A DNA stretch of 48,272 bases from Alphaproteobacteria bacterium UBA830 (GCA_905181725.1 CAJIYX010000045.1:1-48272), one strand, 5' to 3'; positions 8,776 through 17,170 are shown, counted from the stretch's first letter. Made by a program: numbers and translations. Notes: generated by a model from the letters alone, not told the origin.

Positions 8776-8835
8776 GTGACGGCGGCGTGCGCGTGTGCGG
8801 CGGTGCCTAACGTTACAAGTAGTGACGGGGACCAA

Positions 8836-9072
8836 ATGCTCTATCTGACAAGAAAAGCCGGCGAATCTGTTGTTATCAACGATGATATCGAGGTGACCGT
8901 CGTCGATATCCGGGGACGTTCCGTTAAACTCGGGTTTACCTTCCCGCAAGGTGCCTCCGTTCTGCGGAGAGAGCTTTATGAGAAAATCCAGAAAGAAAAC
9001 CAGGAAGCCGCCCAGGTCAGCGCAGATTTCCTGACCGCCCCGGCGGAGGCCCCGGAAAAGGCAAGCGAATAG
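8836..9072 (+). CDS. csrA: Carbon storage regulator CsrA
   Basis: A 78-residue RNA-binding translational regulator. The CsrA core is unmistakable: MLYLTRKAGESVVINDDIEV at the start, then VVDIRGRSVKLGF and a VLRRELYEKIQ helix. Arg near position 44 falls in the region that contacts GGA-containing mRNA leaders, and a short acidic, alanine-rich tail follows. The ATG at 8836 is the family start; the upstream in-frame extension is not conserved. In alphaproteobacteria csrA is usually found among flagellar genes, and here it is intact beside a wrecked flagellar operon, so it may have other mRNA targets or may simply not yet have decayed. Confidence 0.95.
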   Translation: MLYLTRKAGESVVINDDIEVTVVDIRGRSVKLGFTFPQGASVLRRELYEKIQKENQEAAQVSADFLTAPAEAPEKASE

Positions 9073-9076
9073 CCCG

Positions 9077-10384
9077 ATGGGGGGAACCGACATCCCCACC
9101 CGCACCACGCGCCGTCCCGTCGACAGCCTCAAAATATTACAATGCGATGTCTGCGTGGTCGGTTCCGGCGCCGCCGGACTTTCGGCAGCACTTGAAGCGG
9201 CTCGCGCCGGAAAGCGGGTAATCCTCGTAGAGGCTGCGCAGTCGCTTGGCGGCCAAGCCGTCAATTCGATTATCGGCACGTTTTGCGGCCTGTATTCGAA
9301 CGGGCCCGACGTTACGCGGCTAACCTACGGCGTTGCTGACGATATTCTTCGGCACCTGCATGCCGACAGTGCAGCACAGGACCGCTCTGCACGCAATTCG
9401 ATCATTGTCCAATATGACGAGATCGCGCTCGCACGCTGGATAGATAACGCTGTACGGGATGCCGGCATTACCGTTTTGCTGGGTGCGGTGGTGCGAAACG
9501 CGCATCTTTCGGGCCGCCGCATCGCCGCACTGGATATCGCCACCAAATTCGGCGACCTGTCCGTTGAAGCTGACGGTTTCGTCGACGCATCGGGCGATGC
9601 AACCGTCGCCTGGCATGCAGGCCTCACCGTGCGTGAGCCGGAAACGCCGATATTCGGCACCCAGATCGTGTTGTTTGAGAATTTCGACGAGGCGGCAGCA
9701 AATGCTGTCGACCGCTGGGAAATGCAGGGTCGCCTGACGAACAGGGCAGATCACTACGGCCTGGTGCGCAAGGACGGCTTTGTATTCTCCTTTCCGGGAC
9801 ACGGTACAGCGCTGGCCAACATGACCCATGTTGAAACGCCGCTGGACGCTGCGGACTATGCAAACACCGTATTTGATGGCCGCGACCAGGCAGACCGGTT
9901 ACTGCGCTTCCTGCGCGACGAATACCCCGCCGCATACGGAAATGCCCGTATCCGTATCTACGCGGCGCCGGGTGTTCGTCAGACGCGATGGATCACCGGG
10001 ACATACAGCCTGACGGCGGAGGATGTCCGCGCGGGCCGCATTTTCGACGATACCGTTGCGCGCTGTTCGTGGCCGATCGAACTGCACAACAATGCCGCAG
10101 GCGCCTACTGGGAAGAACTCGGCGACAATCATGTTCATACCGTCCCGCTCGGCAGTCTTTTACACCGGGATGCAGATAATCTCGCTGCTGCCGGCAGGTG
10201 CATAGACGGCGATACCGTCGGCCTGTCGTCTGTGCGTGTTATGGGGCCATGTCTAGCGATGGGCGCTGCGGCGGCGCACGCGCTGATTCTCGCCGGCAGC
10301 GGAAGCGTGCATCAGATCGATATAGGCGCCCTGCGGAAAAAAATTTCCGATAACCTCGACAGAAACGACCCCTACCGCGCTTAG
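9077..10384 (+). CDS. FAD-dependent oxidoreductase (FAD_oxidored family)
   Basis: A 435-residue flavoprotein with an N-terminal Rossmann dinucleotide fold: VGSGAAGLSAALEAARAGKR near residue 29 gives the GxGxxG motif and acidic E near residue 52 (VEAAQSLGGQ). A second FAD element occurs near the C-terminus (NLAAAGRCIDGD, then MGPCLAMGAAAAHA). The 'FVDASGDATVAWHAG' segment near residue 170 is typical of the PF12831-type family. The specific substrate is not evident. It begins four bases after csrA ends, so the two may be co-transcribed, but there is no known functional link. It is one of the few non-flagellar genes inside the decayed locus. Confidence 0.82.
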   Translation: MGGTDIPTRTTRRPVDSLKILQCDVCVVGSGAAGLSAALEAARAGKRVILVEAAQSLGGQAVNSIIGTFCGLYSNGPDVTRLTYGVADDILRHLHADSAAQDRSARNSIIVQYDEIALARWIDNAVRDAGITVLLGAVVRNAHLSGRRIAALDIATKFGDLSVEADGFVDASGDATVAWHAGLTVREPETPIFGTQIVLFENFDEAAANAVDRWEMQGRLTNRADHYGLVRKDGFVFSFPGHGTALANMTHVETPLDAADYANTVFDGRDQADRLLRFLRDEYPAAYGNARIRIYAAPGVRQTRWITGTYSLTAEDVRAGRIFDDTVARCSWPIELHNNAAGAYWEELGDNHVHTVPLGSLLHRDADNLAAAGRCIDGDTVGLSSVRVMGPCLAMGAAAAHALILAGSGSVHQIDIGALRKKISDNLDRNDPYRA

Positions 10385-10580
10385 GACCGACGATGACAGT
10401 TAACGGCATTACGCTCAAATCAAGGAACGGAAAGGCACGTCCATATCCATGATAATTCGACAAAACGGCTAAAACCTAACGATTTCCATACGGTAAAGGC
10501 ACCATCGGAGCCCCGGTTCTTCAGTAATTCTTAACCATACTCCGTAAGACTCCCCGTGATAGAAATCCCGGGATTAGAAC

Positions 10581-10907
10581 GTGGATTCGACGGATTCCGG
10601 CCCACCGGCCAATGCTAGTATCGAAGGGGCGCTGCGCGAAGCGGCGACTGCGATAGACACCGCAGGGCACCGTCATCGACCTGAACGGGCTCGAAGCGCA
10701 TGTTGAACAGGCCTGCGGTAGAATTCCTGCCCTACCTGCTCCTGATCGGGAGCGGCTGAAAGCGACATTGATCGCGCTTATCGACGGACTGAACCTGCTC
10801 TCGGAACATCTGTCCGTACAGCACTAGGAAATTTCCGGCACCCTTCAGAATATCGGCACCCGTACCCGCGCCGTCTCCGCGTACAAGCTCCGCGTACAAG
10901 CTCCGCG
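10581..10907 (+). pseudogene. Decayed small gene upstream of fliO (frameshift, amber codon, internal duplication)
   Basis: From GTG 10581 the frame reads MDSTDSGPPANASIEGALRE. It is broken by one extra G in the run at 10665-10667; removing it restores DTAGTVIDLNGLEAHVEQAC and a leucine-rich helical protein. A TAG at 10825-10827 then interrupts it (LSVQH-stop-EISGTLQNIG), and a 13-base tandem duplication disrupts the end. The position directly before fliO and the helical composition suggest a small flagellar accessory protein, but I do not recognise the family by name. The preceding stretch 10385-10580 contains no convincing gene or site. Confidence 0.6.
10875..10900. repeat. 13-bp perfect tandem duplication
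   Basis: The unit CTCCGCGTACAAG occurs twice back to back (10875-10887 and 10888-10900) and is followed by a third partial copy, CTCCGCG. Its length is not a multiple of three, so it changes the reading frame at the end of the decayed gene before fliO. It looks like a replication-slippage scar in a non-functional stretch. Confidence 0.9.
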
Positions 10908-10938
10908 GTTAGCGCAAGACAGCGACGGATTACACCCC

Positions 10939-11232
10939 ATGGATGCCAGCAATTACGTGAGATTTGTCGCCGCACTGCTGTTCGTACTCGAGCTGATCGG
11001 CTTCGCCACCTAGCTCGCAAAGCGGTTCGGGATGGGTGGACAGGTCAACTATGAGGTCCGGGAGTTGCAGATTGCAGGCGTTATCCGACCTGAAGATGTC
11101 GGATCGGATAACACAATTTCATATGACAAAATTGCCGAAGCCCGTATTGCCTATGGCGGCAGAGGCCAGATTACCGATATTCAGCAGCCGCGTTACGGGC
11201 AGCAGATATTCGATATTCTCTTCCCCTTCTGA
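10939..11232 (+). pseudogene. fliO::flgH chimera: export-apparatus head fused in frame to L-ring tail, with amber codon
   Basis: ATG 10939 opens a FliO-like membrane segment (MDASNYVRFVAALLFVLELI). A TAG at 11011-11013 sits where FliO has tryptophan ([17 protein letters not shown]), so TGG to TAG is likely. At about 11040 the same frame becomes the C-terminal part of FlgH, the outer-membrane L-ring lipoprotein: [39 protein letters not shown], ending with the FlgH hallmark [10 protein letters not shown]. Everything between the head of fliO and the tail of flgH has been lost in one apparent deletion. The flgH-side terminator and dksA still follow, as expected at the end of an alphaproteobacterial flg operon. 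Confidence 0.83.
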
Positions 11233-11266
11233 TCGTTTTCAGTAGAAATCAGCCCCTCCAAACGAC

Positions 11267-11299
11267 AAACGGCCTGCCGGTTTAAGGCAGGCCGTTTTT
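11267..11299 (+). terminator. Rho-independent terminator after the flgH remnant
   Basis: A perfect 12-bp stem (AAACGGCCTGCC at 11267-11278 pairing with 11286-11297), a 7-base loop and a T run ending at 11299. It lies 34 bases after the FlgH stop and before the convergent dksA, so it served the flg operon. It has survived although the operon has not. Confidence 0.9.
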
Positions 11300-11393
11300 C
11301 TGTCGAAAAGGCGATCCGGGCGCTTGGCAGGATAGCGCGATTATCAGAAATATCTGAAAGATGATATTCCGCAGATCGTTATGCGCCCGCTGC

Positions 11394-11810
11394 TTAACCG
11401 TCGCGCTGGGTTTTCTCCAGTTTTTCGTGGCGCTCCTGCGCTTCCAGACTAAGCGTGGCAACCGGCCGTGCCTCAAGACGTTGCACACCGATCGGATCAT
11501 CAGTCTCGCTGCAATAGCCGTAGGTGCCGTCTTCGATCCGCCTGACTGCTTCATCGATCTTGATCGCCAGCTTCCGCGCGCGGTCCCGGGTCCGCAGCTC
11601 CAGGCTGCGCCCCGTTTCAGCCGATGCGCGGTCGGAGAGATCCGCCGGTTTTGCTGTATCTTCCTGTAAATGCTGCAGCGTCAGATCAGCGTCACGCAGC
11701 AATTCGGCCTTCCACACAGAAAGCTTGTGCCGGAAGTATTCAAGCATCACGTCGCTCATAAACGGCTCGTCGTCCGACGGCCGATAACCTGGCGGGATTG
11801 TAGAGGTCAT
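11394..11810 (-). CDS. dksA: DksA/TraR-family RNA polymerase-binding transcription factor
   Basis: A 138-residue DksA homolog. It has the N-terminal segment PPGYRPSDDEPFM, a long coiled-coil (about residues 25-95) that enters the RNA polymerase secondary channel, and the C-terminal globular motif YGYCSETDDPIGVQRLEARP. Only one cysteine of the zinc finger is present, a common state in alphaproteobacterial DksA proteins. With ppGpp, DksA adjusts transcription of stable-RNA and amino-acid genes. The start at 11810 matches family N-termini. In related genomes dksA is often next to flgH, which supports the reading of the fliO::flgH remnant. The gene itself appears intact. Confidence 0.92.
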   Translation of the reverse strand: MTSTIPPGYRPSDDEPFMSDVMLEYFRHKLSVWKAELLRDADLTLQHLQEDTAKPADLSDRASAETGRSLELRTRDRARKLAIKIDEAVRRIEDGTYGYCSETDDPIGVQRLEARPVATLSLEAQERHEKLEKTQRDG

Positions 11811-11898
11811 ATCAGCCCAAGATCCCCAGAAGCGGGCAGATTATATGGTTGGCTCTATCGAGGGCGCAAGTGGGTGCCGGCACATCAGGTACCCGAAT

Positions 11899-12372
11899 TC
11901 AGATCATCTGACCAAGTTTAGCGAGCTCCACGGCCGCAATCACCTGAATGCCACCATCATTGAACGACACCGCGATCTCACCGCTCCGAGGCAACGCTTC
12001 AATCCCTTACAGCACCATGTTCATTCCAGATTTAATGGTCAGTCGCGGCAGCATGCGCTCGCGGTCGGCCGGCCAGGTGATAGAAGATTTCTCGTGCTTT
12101 TCGAGCCGGATGGTGGGGTCCGCGGCGCTACCAATACCGATTTCGCCGTCGGGATCGCCACCAAGACCACAAGCAAGCCTGAAGTACTTCAGCTTGCCGG
12201 AGCCTTCGTAGGCTCTGTTCATCAACAGATCGCGGATATGATTCAGCATGTCACCGGGGTCGTCATCCAGCAGCTCCATGCCGTTATTAATGGCGGTTAC
12301 TAGGCTGATCAGATCATGGCAGATTCGTGAACACAGCAGTTCGAGTACCCGAAGATCGATCATGTAAGACAT
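11899..12372 (-). pseudogene. chpT: chpT histidine phosphotransferase with in-frame ochre codon
   Basis: The frame from ATG 12372 begins with the ChpT dimerisation/HPt helix: DLRVLELLCSRICHDLISLV, with the phosphorylatable His19, followed by AINNGMELLDD. It proceeds through a GHKL-like region and is cut by TAA at 12007-12009 (GMNMVL-stop-GIEALPRSGEIAVSFNDGG). The frame continues afterwards to TGA at 11899. ChpT normally has about 200-225 residues; here even the read-through product is about 157, so the tail is also degraded. ChpT passes phosphate from CckA to CtrA and CpdR. In several Rhodospirillales CtrA mainly controls motility rather than viability, so its loss fits the flagellar decay nearby. 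Confidence 0.78.
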
Positions 12373-12444
12373 GGAATATCCTTTTCAGTCACCGGACTGC
12401 GGCCTGTGCCAGAAAATTGAATCGCCAAAGAAACCGACACGGGA

Positions 12445-12459
12445 TTAACGAAAGTGTAA
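12445..12459. promoter_or_regulatory. Weak candidate CtrA box between chpT and the DUF3553 gene
   Basis: The sequence TTAA, seven bases, GTAA differs by one base from TTAA-N7-TTAA and lies in the divergent gap between the chpT remnant (starting 12372) and the gene starting at 12500. The match could be by chance. Confidence 0.25.
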
Positions 12460-12499
12460 TTTCCTGTAAATTGATCTTCGTAAACGGAAAGCTTGGCGA

Positions 12500-12685
12500 A
12501 TGTTTCACAATATTACTCCCGGTACGCTGGTGCGGCATCCGTCGCAGGAGGACTGGGGTATTGGCCAGGTGCAATCGGTCGATGGCGCACGGATTACCGT
12601 GAATTTCGAAAACGCTGGCAAGCACCTGATCAACGGCGATGTCGTCGATCTTGTTACCGTTCGGGAAGACGAACTTGATGGCTGA
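12500..12685 (+). CDS. DUF3553 domain-containing small protein
   Basis: A 61-residue protein of the alphaproteobacterial DUF3553 family. It starts MFHNITPGTLVRHPSQEDWG and contains the core 'GIGQVQSVDGARITVNFENAGKH' region, a small SH3-like beta barrel similar to CarD/Tudor-type KOW folds. Function is not established; the fold suggests binding to a protein or nucleic-acid partner. The ATG at 12500 is the conserved start. Its last eight bases overlap the start of the formate dehydrogenase beta gene, suggesting translational coupling, although the family is usually found without formate dehydrogenase. Confidence 0.85.
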   Translation: MFHNITPGTLVRHPSQEDWGIGQVQSVDGARITVNFENAGKHLINGDVVDLVTVREDELDG

Positions 12686-14378
12686 TGGCAAAACCGACAT
12701 CTTAAAATTTCGCGGCCCCGGTCGGGGCGGTAAAGGATCTACCACGCCGAAGGGCCGCCAAGTCGACCCTGATGCCGCGGTGGAGGTCGCCAACCTGCTC
12801 AGCGACATGCCGCGCCGTCGCGACATGCTGATCGAAGCTCTGCACCTGATACAGGACAAATACCGTTGCCTGGCGCCCGGCCACCTTGTCGCTCTCGCCG
12901 ATGAATTCCGTCTCGCAATGGTCGAAGTATATGAAACAGCCACTTTCTATCATCACTTCGACGTGCTCGAAGATGGTGAGGCGCCGCCGCCCGAGATAAC
13001 CGTTCGCACCTGCGATTCCATTGCCTGCGAGCTCGCCGGCGCGCAGGATCTTATCAAAGACCTTAAAACCCGTTTCGGCGACACGGTCCGCGTCCTTGCC
13101 GCCCCCTGTATTGGCGCGTGTGACCATGCACCGGTAGCGGCCGTCGGTCAGAATCAGGTTTTTGCCGCCACTCCCGAACGCATTTCGGCTGCGGTTTCCG
13201 CAAAAGCGATATCGCCTGCGATTCCGGGATATATCGACTACGACACCTACCTGCTCGAAGGCGGATACGCGACACTGAAGGAATGCCTGTCGGGGCGCCT
13301 CACGTCTGAGACCGTTCTTTCACGGATGGAACAGTCCGAACTGCGCGGGCTGGGTGGCGCCGGATTTCCGACCGGGCGCAAATGGAGGATCGTCTCCGGC
13401 TTCCCCAAGCCACGGCTGATGGCGGTCAATGCCGATGAAGGCGAGCCCGGCACGTTCAAGGATCGATATTTCATTGAGACCGACCCTCACCGGTTTCTAG
13501 AGGGCGTGCTGATCGGCATGTGGGCGGTGGAAGCCGAGGAGTGCTTTATCTATCTGCGCGACGAATACCCGGCAGCGCGCCAGATATTGCTCGGCGCGAT
13601 TGCCAAGCTGGAACGAACCGATCTGCTCAAGCCCGGCAAGCTGCATCTCCGCCGCGGGGCGGGCTCGTATATCTGCGGCGAGGAATCGGCGATGCTTGAG
13701 AGTATCGAGGGCAAGCGCGGCCTGCCGCGTCACCGCCCGCCCTTCGCTGCCGAAGTCGGCCTTTTTGGCCGCCCGACGCTGATCAACAATGTCGAAACAC
13801 TGTACTGGGTGCGCGACGTGCTCGAAAAAGGCGCCGACTGGTTCGCCAGTCACGGCCGGAACGGGGGCAAGGGTATCCGCACATTCTCGGTTTCCGGCAG
13901 GGTCCGCGAACCGGGCGTCAAAATCGGTGAGGCCGGGATCACCCTGCGCGAACTGATCGACGAATATTGCGGCGGCATGGCCGAAGGCCATACGCTCAAA
14001 GGCTATCTGCCGGGCGGCGCCTCCGGCGGCATACTGCCCGCCTCCAAAGCTAACCTGCCGCTCGATTTCGGTACGCTCGAAGAACATGGCTGCCTGATCG
14101 GCTCGGCCGCCGTCGTCGTGTTGTCAGAGCAGGACAGCACCGCCGATGCCGCCCTTAACCTGATGAAGTTTTTCGAAGATGAATCCTGCGGCCAGTGCAC
14201 GCCATGCCGCGCCGGTTGTGAAAAGGCGGCCAAGCTGATGTCCGGCGATAACTGGGATCAGTCACTGCTCGAAGAACTGAGCCGGACAATGACCGATGCG
14301 TCGATTTGCGGTCTCGGCCAGGCCGCTCCCAACGGATTGCTGTCGGTGTTCCGACACTTCCCCCAGGACGTAAAATAG
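12678..14378 (+). CDS. NAD-dependent formate dehydrogenase beta subunit (fused NuoE-like + NuoF-like)
   Basis: A 566-residue fusion. Residues about 1-160 are a NuoE/FdsG-like thioredoxin-fold domain whose [2Fe-2S] ligands sit in CDSIAC and APCIGACDHAP. The rest is NuoF/FdsB-like, with the FMN/NAD site GLGGAGFPTGRKW, NADEGEPGTFKDRY, GAGSYICGEESAMLESIEG, and [4Fe-4S] ligands in ESCGQCTPCR plus a later Cys in ASICGLGQ. The architecture and length match the beta subunit of the tungsten/molybdenum formate dehydrogenase Fdh1 of Methylorubrum, rather than the split FdsG/FdsB form. It passes electrons from the alpha subunit to NAD+. The ATG at 12678 is preferred over 12639 because the upstream extension is unconserved and lies inside DUF3553. 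Confidence 0.9.
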   Translation: MADGKTDILKFRGPGRGGKGSTTPKGRQVDPDAAVEVANLLSDMPRRRDMLIEALHLIQDKYRCLAPGHLVALADEFRLAMVEVYETATFYHHFDVLEDGEAPPPEITVRTCDSIACELAGAQDLIKDLKTRFGDTVRVLAAPCIGACDHAPVAAVGQNQVFAATPERISAAVSAKAISPAIPGYIDYDTYLLEGGYATLKECLSGRLTSETVLSRMEQSELRGLGGAGFPTGRKWRIVSGFPKPRLMAVNADEGEPGTFKDRYFIETDPHRFLEGVLIGMWAVEAEECFIYLRDEYPAARQILLGAIAKLERTDLLKPGKLHLRRGAGSYICGEESAMLESIEGKRGLPRHRPPFAAEVGLFGRPTLINNVETLYWVRDVLEKGADWFASHGRNGGKGIRTFSVSGRVREPGVKIGEAGITLRELIDEYCGGMAEGHTLKGYLPGGASGGILPASKANLPLDFGTLEEHGCLIGSAAVVVLSEQDSTADAALNLMKFFEDESCGQCTPCRAGCEKAAKLMSGDNWDQSLLEELSRTMTDASICGLGQAAPNGLLSVFRHFPQDVK

Positions 14379-14392
14379 GAGAGCATCAGGTT

Positions 14393-17164
14393 ATGCCTCT
14401 GGATGGAAGTAACACCGAAGTCACCTTCACGCTGGACGGGCGCGATGTCATCGCGCAACCGGGCGAGTCGATCTGGCAGGTCGCACAGCGCGAAGGCACG
14501 GATATTCCGCATCTGTGTTATGCGCCCGAGCCCGGTTACGCCGCTGACGGTAATTGCCGCGCCTGCATGGTGGAGGTCGAGGGCGAACGCACCCTTGCTG
14601 CCTCCTGTATTCGTCAGCCGACCGAGGGCTTGGTCGTCAGCACTGCCAGCGAGCGTGCAGAATCATCGCGCCGGATGGTGTTCGAACTGCTCGCCGCCGA
14701 TCAGCCGCCACGCGATCATGCTCATGATGCCAGATCGAAATTCTGGCAATGGGCAGACCGCTTAGGCGTCGAAGACAGCCGCTTCCCCGCCCGCCGGACA
14801 CCGGAGCCCGACCTGTCACACCCGGCCATGGCAGTGAACCTGGACGCCTGTATCAACTGCACGCTCTGTGTCCGCGCATGCCGCGACGTCCAGGTCAATG
14901 ACGTCATCGGCATGGCCCATCGCGGCGCACACGCCAAAATCGTCTTCGATTTCGACGACCCGATGGGCGACAGCACCTGTGTTGCATGCGGCGAATGCGT
15001 GCAGGCCTGCCCGACCGGCGCATTGCTACCCGCCACCGTCGCTGCGCCCGAAGGACGTATCCAGCCCGACCGCCAGGTGGATTCGCTCTGTCCCTATTGC
15101 GGCGTCGGCTGCCAGCTGACATACAACATCAAGGACGACAAGCTGCTTTTCGTCGAAGGCCGCGACGGGCCGTCAAACCACAAACGGCTCTGCGTCAAAG
15201 GGCGGTTCGGGTTCGACTACATCGATCATCCGCATCGCCTGACCAAACCGCTGATCCGTAAAGAAGGTGTCGCCAAAGACCCCGCGATCCAGCTCGACCC
15301 CGCCCACCCTGTGGAATATTTCCGCGAAGCAACGTGGGACGAGGCACTTGACCTGGCGGCGACCGGGCTGAAGAAAGTCATCGACGAGCGCGGCGGCAAT
15401 GCGCTTGCCGGGTTCGGCTCCGCCAAGGGATCGAACGAGGAAGCCTACCTGTTCCAGAAGCTGATCCGTACCGGCTTTCACACCAACAATGTCGATCACT
15501 GCACCCGGCTGTGTCACGCATCATCGGTCGCAGCATTGATGGAAACGGTCAATTCAGGGGCCGTGTCCGCCCCGTTCTATGATGCCGAGTATGCCGATGT
15601 GATCGTCGTCATCGGAGCAAACCCGACGGTGAACCACCCGGTCGCCGCCACATTCTTCAAGAATGCGGTCAAAAATGGGGCGACCCTTATCGTCATGGAC
15701 CCGCGGGGTCAGGCACTCACGCGACACGCCACGCATATGCTGCAGTTCAAGGGCGGCAGCGACGTCGCCCTTCTCAACGCCATCATGCATGTGATCGTCG
15801 AAGAAGGCCTTACAAACGAGAATTACATCGAAGGCTTCACCGAAGGCTTTGATGACCTCAAGAAACACGTCAAAGACTTCTCTCCAGAGAAAATGACTGA
15901 TATCTGCGGTATCGATGCCGGGACAATCCGTCTGGTCGCACGGAAATACGCCACCGCGCAAAAGAGCATCATCTTCTGGGGCATGGGCATTTCGCAGCAC
16001 GTTCACGGCACCGATAACGCCCGCTGTCTTATCTCGCTCGCGCTGATGACCGGCCATGTCGGTCGGGCGGGCACCGGTCTGCACCCGCTCCGCGGCCAGA
16101 ACAACGTCCAGGGGGCCTCGGATGTCGGCCTGATCCCAATGTTCTTCCCCGACTATCTCGCCGTCGACGCCGAAGACATCCACGCGAAGTTCGAGGATTT
16201 CTGGGAGACCGAGCTTAGCCCGGATCGCGGCCTGACCGTGGTCGAAATCATGGGCGCGATCCATGCCGGTGAGATCAGCGCGATGTACATCATGGGCGAG
16301 AACCCGGCGATGTCCGACCCGGATGCGGCGCATGCCCGCAAGGCGTTGGCCTCACTCGATCATCTCGTCGTGCAGGACCTGTTTCTGACTGAAACGGCCG
16401 CGCTCGCCGACGTCATCCTGCCGGCAAGTGCTTTTCCGGAAAAAGACGGCACGTTCACGAACACGAACCGCCAGGTTCAACTGGGTCAAAAGGCTCTGCC
16501 CCTGCCCGGTGAGGCAAAACAGGATTTATGGATCATACAGGGGATCGCACAGCGCATCGGGCTCGACTGGAACTATACCGGGCCGGGTGAGGTGTTTGCC
16601 GAGATGGCTCAGTGTATGCCGTCGATGGACGGCATCACATGGGAACGACTTGTGAATGAAAGCTCCGTCACCTATCCCGTCGGCGAAGACGGGGTGAGCC
16701 AAGAGGTTATCTTCGGTGAAGGTTTCCCTACCGAGAACGGGCGCGGAAAGTTCTTACCCGCCGATGTACTGCCCCCGGACGAAGTACCCGACGCCGACTA
16801 CCCGTTGATCCTGACCACGGGTCGTATTCTCGAACACTGGCATACCGGCGCCATGACCCGCCGATCGGATGTGCTCGACCGGATCGAGCCGGAAGCGACC
16901 GCCAATCTATCACCGCGCGAACTCGGCAGGCGCGAGATAAAACCGGGCGACACGATCCGTATTGAAACCCGCCGTGGCGCTATTGAGCTAAAGGCCCGCG
17001 CCGACCGCGACGTCCCTGAAGGCATGGTCTTCATTCCGTTCTGCTATGTCGAGGCCGCGGCCAACCTGCTGACCAACCCGGCGCTCGATCCATTCGGTAA
17101 AATCCCTGAATTCAAGTTCTGTGCGGCGCAGGTTTCGGCGGTGGCGAGCGTGGCTGCCGAGTAA
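14393..17164 (+). CDS. NAD-dependent formate dehydrogenase alpha (catalytic molybdopterin) subunit
   Basis: A 923-residue molybdenum- or tungsten-bis-MGD enzyme oxidising formate to CO2. Order of domains: [2Fe-2S] ferredoxin with Cys42 and GNCRACMVEVEGE; NuoG-like His/Cys region; two [4Fe-4S] clusters (CINCTLCVRAC and CVACGECVQACPTG, about residues 155-210); a further [4Fe-4S] CPYCGVGC from residue 233; catalytic Cys374 in CTRLCHASS (cysteine, not selenocysteine); then bis-MGD domains and the C-terminal dinucleotide-binding cap (LTTGRILEHWHTGAMTRRS). The ATG at 14393 follows AGGAGA and is 14 bases after the beta subunit. Assembly factor FdhD and the small delta subunit are not in the window. 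Stops six bases from a convergent gene. Confidence 0.93.
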   Translation: MPLDGSNTEVTFTLDGRDVIAQPGESIWQVAQREGTDIPHLCYAPEPGYAADGNCRACMVEVEGERTLAASCIRQPTEGLVVSTASERAESSRRMVFELLAADQPPRDHAHDARSKFWQWADRLGVEDSRFPARRTPEPDLSHPAMAVNLDACINCTLCVRACRDVQVNDVIGMAHRGAHAKIVFDFDDPMGDSTCVACGECVQACPTGALLPATVAAPEGRIQPDRQVDSLCPYCGVGCQLTYNIKDDKLLFVEGRDGPSNHKRLCVKGRFGFDYIDHPHRLTKPLIRKEGVAKDPAIQLDPAHPVEYFREATWDEALDLAATGLKKVIDERGGNALAGFGSAKGSNEEAYLFQKLIRTGFHTNNVDHCTRLCHASSVAALMETVNSGAVSAPFYDAEYADVIVVIGANPTVNHPVAATFFKNAVKNGATLIVMDPRGQALTRHATHMLQFKGGSDVALLNAIMHVIVEEGLTNENYIEGFTEGFDDLKKHVKDFSPEKMTDICGIDAGTIRLVARKYATAQKSIIFWGMGISQHVHGTDNARCLISLALMTGHVGRAGTGLHPLRGQNNVQGASDVGLIPMFFPDYLAVDAEDIHAKFEDFWETELSPDRGLTVVEIMGAIHAGEISAMYIMGENPAMSDPDAAHARKALASLDHLVVQDLFLTETAALADVILPASAFPEKDGTFTNTNRQVQLGQKALPLPGEAKQDLWIIQGIAQRIGLDWNYTGPGEVFAEMAQCMPSMDGITWERLVNESSVTYPVGEDGVSQEVIFGEGFPTENGRGKFLPADVLPPDEVPDADYPLILTTGRILEHWHTGAMTRRSDVLDRIEPEATANLSPRELGRREIKPGDTIRIETRRGAIELKARADRDVPEGMVFIPFCYVEAAANLLTNPALDPFGKIPEFKFCAAQVSAVASVAAE

Positions 17165-17170
17165 CGGCGG

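Noticed and set aside
8683..8835. Sigma-54 flagellar promoter near the sequence GGGAATTTGCAG
   Set aside because: The GG and GC elements are only five bases apart rather than the required ten, so the match fails.
5506..11232. Amber codons recoded as a sense codon (suppression or an altered code), since MFS, flgC, fliO and the gene before fliO each carry an in-frame TAG
   Set aside because: Several intact genes end at TAG (GST, molybdenum hydroxylase, DUF427, csrA, FAD oxidoreductase), no conserved context surrounds the internal TAGs, and the flagellar ones sit in genes that also have deletions or frameshifts.
11032..11232. An independent 66-residue protein starting ATG 11032
   Set aside because: It is only the FlgH C-terminus preceded by the last residues of FliO, without its own ribosome site or signal peptide.
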